Assembly: GCA_963770635.1 (NCBI GenBank)
Contig: CAVYQI010000003.1
Location: 62,001 to 126,000 of the forward strand
Length of the DNA: 64,000 bases
Reading direction: 5' to 3'
Origin: DASZIT01 sp963770635
GTDB lineage: Bacteria; Actinomycetota; Acidimicrobiia; Acidimicrobiales; RAAP-2
Both the position numbers and the translations under genes were made by a program. How positions within the stretch are numbered: position 1 is the first letter of the stretch; each line of letters opens with the position of its first letter. The notes below the pieces were generated by a model, which did not search any database, was not told the DNA's origin, and saw only the letters and a list, made by a program, of their open reading frames with translations. Below, one piece after another: positions 63,332 through 64,000 of the stretch.

Positions 63332-64000
63332 ATGAGCAGCCCCGACGGTCCCGGCCAGGCGGCCCGCCATCTCGCCTCCGCTCTCGAACCGGTGGTGGGC
63401 CAGGTCTACTTCGCCGCCGAATGCCACCAAGAATACGAGAAGCTCGGTTTCTCCCCTAGCCCGTTCACCCTCGACGCCGGGGTGCAGCTTCCCGACGGGC
63501 CGGCCTACTTCACCAGCCGCGGGTCGTGCATGGGCCAGGTCTCCGGCGAGCTGGTCGCCGCCGCCTTCGGCGTCTTCAATCCCGAGGCGGTGATCCCGGC
63601 GGTCCAGTTCGGATGGACCCGCTGCGACGCACCGACCATCGCCTCGGCCCGCACCCGCGGCGCCACCGCCCAGCTGACCCGGATCCTGGGTGAGCGCCCG
63701 GAGGGAATCGACCGGGTCACCGACCTCCTCCGCCGGGCCGCCGCCCCTCTCCGGCCGGAGGGGCGCCCGCTCTTCGCCGGGTTGCTGAGCCTCGGTCTTC
63801 CCGGAGACCCGATGGGCGACATGTGGAGGGCGGGCGACATCCTGCGCGAGTTCCGTGGCGACGCCCACACCGCCTCCTGGACGTCGGTCGGGCTCGATGC
63901 CACCGAGATCGGTCTGCTCACCGAGCTCTACTGGGGCCTCCCCCCTCGCACCTACGTCCGGACCCGAGCCTGGTCGGATGAACAGCTCGATGCCGCCGAC
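63332..64000 (+). CDS. SCO6745 family protein, partial at window edge
   Basis: Open from ATG 63332 to the window end (223 residues, no stop). The sequence fits the uncharacterised actinobacterial SCO6745 family of about 290 residues: VYFAAECHQEYEKLGF, YFTSRGSCMGQVSGEL, ARTRGATAQLTRILG, RPEGRPLFAGLLSLGLP, LREFRGDAHTASW and the C-terminal TRAWSDEQLDAA. All-helical, soluble. Function unknown. Divergent from the HpcH/HpaI lyase, 102 bases apart. Confidence 0.78.
   Translation, partial: MSSPDGPGQAARHLASALEPVVGQVYFAAECHQEYEKLGFSPSPFTLDAGVQLPDGPAYFTSRGSCMGQVSGELVAAAFGVFNPEAVIPAVQFGWTRCDAPTIASARTRGATAQLTRILGERPEGIDRVTDLLRRAAAPLRPEGRPLFAGLLSLGLPGDPMGDMWRAGDILREFRGDAHTASWTSVGLDATEIGLLTELYWGLPPRTYVRTRAWSDEQLDAAD

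Overview
The window is a high-GC chromosomal stretch from an actinobacterium. Evidence includes homodimeric AceE, a Suf operon carrying a Rieske ferredoxin, three DUF2510 membrane proteins, an LCP cell-wall ligase, MutY without a NUDIX domain, and frequent GTG/TTG starts. A secreted protein built from repeats around the motif GYWLVASDGG, and many acyl-CoA, SDR and LLM-type oxidoreductases, suggest Acidimicrobiia; that placement is an inference. No rRNA, tRNA, CRISPR array, insertion sequence, prophage or integrase was seen. No gene-free stretch exceeds 300 bases; the longest gaps (25352-25585, 38885-39111, 61007-61228) hold no gene I can support.

Layout. 1-2.5 kb: end of a zinc-type dehydrogenase, then an LLM flavin oxidoreductase and an epoxide-hydrolase-like protein. 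2.5-8.4 kb: leucyl aminopeptidase and a PduO-type cobalamin adenosyltransferase, divergent from B12-dependent methionine synthase. 8.4-10.6 kb: two DUF2510 membrane proteins. 10.6-17.3 kb: a minus-strand operon lpd-sucB-lipB/lipA-M24 peptidase-SDR, where lipB and lipA are fused and lipA carries a compensated frameshift. 17.3-20.4 kb: ABC exporter, DUF2203 protein, SDR. 20.8-24.2 kb: RNase H and AceE. 24.2-31.9 kb: secreted GH43-like protein, HhH-GPD protein, ThiE, a membrane protein, acyl-CoA dehydrogenase, an MBL hydrolase and a glycogen-debranching-like enzyme. 32-34.6 kb: sufC-sufS-sufU. 34.6-39 kb: LCP protein, acetyl-CoA synthetase, acetate permease. 39-41 kb: frameshifted SDR and an LLM oxidoreductase. 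41-46.4 kb: second suf locus (sufB, 4-Cys protein, sufD, Rieske, a second sufC) with a crotonase gene inserted on the opposite strand. 46.5-51 kb: S9 peptidase, repeat protein, membrane protein. 51-54 kb: operon MBL-flavin reductase-RmlC-like-SDR. 54-64 kb: epoxide hydrolase-like, MutY, then MaoC hydratase, Mcd-type acyl-CoA dehydrogenase and HpcH/HpaI lyase (three probable ethylmalonyl-CoA pathway enzymes), a PLP lyase, an Erm-like methyltransferase and a partial SCO6745-family gene.

How it fits together. AceE, SucB-type E2 and Lpd are the parts of 2-oxoacid dehydrogenase complexes, and LipB/LipA make and attach the lipoyl cofactor of E2. LipA, MutY and the Rieske protein need Fe-S clusters, which the two suf loci supply; those loci share an 11-base upstream motif and may be co-regulated. 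Acetate permease plus acetyl-CoA synthetase would feed acetyl-CoA, and the Mcd/MaoC/HpcH trio would allow its net assimilation through the ethylmalonyl-CoA pathway, whose mutases need adenosylcobalamin from the PduO-type enzyme. This metabolic link is inferred; the signature enzymes Ccr and ethylmalonyl-CoA mutase are not in the window.

The two clear frameshifted genes (lipA, the 39 kb SDR) both break at short G/C runs, so assembly errors are a live explanation.
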